A stretch of 9,244 nucleotides of DNA from assembly GCA_003157675.1 (NCBI GenBank), contig PMKG01000370.1, positions 1-9,244 of the forward strand. Reading direction: 5' to 3'. This DNA comes from Acidobacteriota bacterium. GTDB lineage: Bacteria; Acidobacteriota; Vicinamibacteria; Vicinamibacterales; Fen-181. Position 1 is the stretch's first letter. The number at the start of each line of letters is the position of its first letter. A program made the position numbers and the translations under genes. Of this stretch, positions 8,069 to 9,244 are shown piece by piece. Under the pieces are notes generated by a model. That model was given only the letters and a program-made list of their open reading frames with translations, was not told where the DNA came from and ran no database searches.

Positions 8069-9244
8069 TCAGTCGAGCGCGGCCTGCTCTCCCGTCCTGA
8101 TCACCTCCACGACCTCCTCGGCCGAGATCGCCGTCATCAGGCGTTCCTTCACGTAGTCGCTCTCGTGCAGGAGCGTGGCGAGGATCGACTGCAGCCGCTG
8201 GTGGACGCGCGGCTGGCCGGCGGGGGTGAGCAGAACGAAGAGGAGGCGCCCCCGCTCCGGCGTCCCGTCGTCGGTCACGCTGTCGGGGGTGCGCAGGACC
8301 ATCAGGAACGGCTTGCCCAGGCCGGCGATGCGCGCGTGGGACATCCCGATCCCCTCCCCGAGGTAGGTCCCCACCAGGCGCTCGCGGTGCTCGATGGCCT
8401 GGAGGATCTGATCGGCCGGAAGCGGAAGGGCCTCGGGCCTCATCCGGGCGAGCGCCACGCGGATCGCCCCGATCGGCGAGTCTGCCTGGACGTCGAAGTG
8501 CACGCGGTCGGCGGTCAGGGCATCGGCGAGGTGCACCGGCTCTTCGTCCTCGAACTCGTCCCGGATCGTGCCGACCAGTTCCTCCATCACGTCCTCGAGC
8601 GTCACGAGCCCGGTCCACCTCCCGTGGCTGTCGGTCGCGAGCGCCACGTGGATGCGCCGGCGCTGCATCTCGGCGAACAGCGTCTCGAGCGGCGTCGTCT
8701 CGGTGGTGGCGAGCAGGGGGCGCGCGAGCGCCTTGAGGTCCGGCGCCGTGCGGTCGCCGCGGATGACGATGTCCTTGACGTGCACGAATCCCGAGGGCCT
8801 GTTCGGATCGGTCGTGATCAGCGGATACCGCGTGAAGTGCGCGGTCTGGATGGTGTGCAGGTTCTCGGCCCACGGCCGGCGCGCGTCCAGCGTGCGGACC
8901 TGGGCCCGCTGCCTCATGGCGTCCCGCACGGTGAGGTCGCCCAGGTCGAACACGTTCTCCATGAAGAGCAGGCGGCGAAACGACATCAACCCGCGCTCCT
9001 GCGACTGGTCGAGGAGGATGCGCAGTTCCTCCTCGCTGTGGTGCTCCTCGCTCGTCGGGGCGCCGAAACCGAGGAGGCGAAGGATGACCGTCGACAGGCG
9101 CGTGAGCAGCCAGAGCGCGGGGAAGAAGAGTCGATGGAAGAACCGGAGCGGCCGGGCGCTCCAGATCGCGGAACGGTCGGCGATGCGAATGGCGATCGAC
9201 TTCGGGACCAGCTCGCCGAGCACAATATGCAGAAAGGAAACGAG
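8069..9244 (-). CDS. CNNM/CorC-like transporter with CBS pair and C-terminal PTS EIIA type-2 domain (5' end beyond window)
   Basis: The visible 391 residues are the C-terminal part; the start lies beyond 9244. Residues 1-60 end a DUF21/CNNM membrane domain, with the conserved FLHIVLGELVPKS (4-16) and a hydrophobic helix (about 36-57). CNNM/CorC proteins are linked to Mg2+ or Co2+ export and ion homeostasis. The linker SEEELRILLDQSQERG (70-85) and two CBS modules (about 104-226) follow, closing with GLVTLEDVMEELVG (212-225), typical of the family. The expected CorC_HlyC domain is missing. Instead, residues 247-385 resemble a PTS EIIA type-2 domain: RLVGTYLGEGIGMSHAR (289-305) with His303 at the phosphorylation site, LLFVLLTPAGQPRVHQRL (334-351) with the second active-site His348, and SDYVKERLMTA before the last helix. 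Phosphorylation-dependent control of the transporter is inferred. It is followed by an intergenic region and the padR operon on the same strand. Confidence 0.85.
   Translation of the reverse strand, partial: LVSFLHIVLGELVPKSIAIRIADRSAIWSARPLRFFHRLFFPALWLLTRLSTVILRLLGFGAPTSEEHHSEEELRILLDQSQERGLMSFRRLLFMENVFDLGDLTVRDAMRQRAQVRTLDARRPWAENLHTIQTAHFTRYPLITTDPNRPSGFVHVKDIVIRGDRTAPDLKALARPLLATTETTPLETLFAEMQRRRIHVALATDSHGRWTGLVTLEDVMEELVGTIRDEFEDEEPVHLADALTADRVHFDVQADSPIGAIRVALARMRPEALPLPADQILQAIEHRERLVGTYLGEGIGMSHARIAGLGKPFLMVLRTPDSVTDDGTPERGRLLFVLLTPAGQPRVHQRLQSILATLLHESDYVKERLMTAISAEEVVEVIRTGEQAALD

Noticed and set aside
8069..8507. Expected CorC_HlyC domain at the end of the CNNM-type protein
   Set aside because: The sequence has the EIIA motifs (GIGMSHAR, LLFVLLTPAG--RVH) and not the beta-hairpin motifs of CorC_HlyC.
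7914..8873. Long upstream extension of the padR frame through the CNNM-type gene
   Set aside because: It crosses the promoter region and reads the CNNM-type gene out of frame; the family start MPKRGS is at 7913.

Overview
The window is GC-rich bacterial DNA in which every supported gene lies on the minus strand. It holds seven genes in four transcription groups, described here in the direction of transcription (from high to low coordinates). The best taxonomic guess is Acidobacteriota, probably a high-GC lineage such as Vicinamibacteria. The reasons are a PadR regulator directly followed by a long duplicated MacB/FtsX-type permease with no ATPase beside it (the ADOP arrangement, very common in that phylum), and a small exported protein of the VGG-MPAGEY / YFLS-PG-GREI type often seen there. 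This is inferred from gene content, not from a marker gene.

Region 9244-8069 is the 3' part of a CNNM/CorC-like membrane protein. A DUF21 membrane end and a CBS pair are followed not by the usual CorC_HlyC domain but by a PTS EIIA type-2 domain that keeps both active-site histidines. Region 8068-7914 is a relatively AT-rich intergenic stretch with a promoter candidate and two copies of a 14-bp element (12/14 identical, 77 bp apart), one over the -10 box. This suggests autoregulation of the next operon. Region 7913-4859 is that operon: padR-like regulator, 4-nt gap, 898-aa ADOP permease, ending in a strong hairpin over the stop codon.

Region 4858-2220 is a three-gene unit. A short exported cysteine-motif protein comes first, 26 nt before a LytS-type histidine kinase, whose stop overlaps the start of a LytTR response regulator (ATGA). 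A hairpin-rich 199-bp leader precedes the unit. The exported protein may work with the two-component system, but its function is not recognised with certainty.

Region 2219-1 holds a small exported acidobacterial-type protein, an 80-nt gap with two mutually exclusive hairpins, then a secreted alpha/beta-hydrolase esterase. The esterase frame breaks at about position 600-603. In the neighbouring frame the protein clearly continues with a TPR segment and a PD40 beta-propeller that runs off the window. One extra G explains the break, so this is either a single-base assembly error or a broken gene.

No tRNA, rRNA, CRISPR array, insertion sequence or origin was seen. The most unusual items are the CNNM-CBS-EIIA fusion, the repeated operator-like element before padR, the exported Cys-motif protein + LytS/LytTR operon, and the esterase-TPR-PD40 gene with its frameshift.
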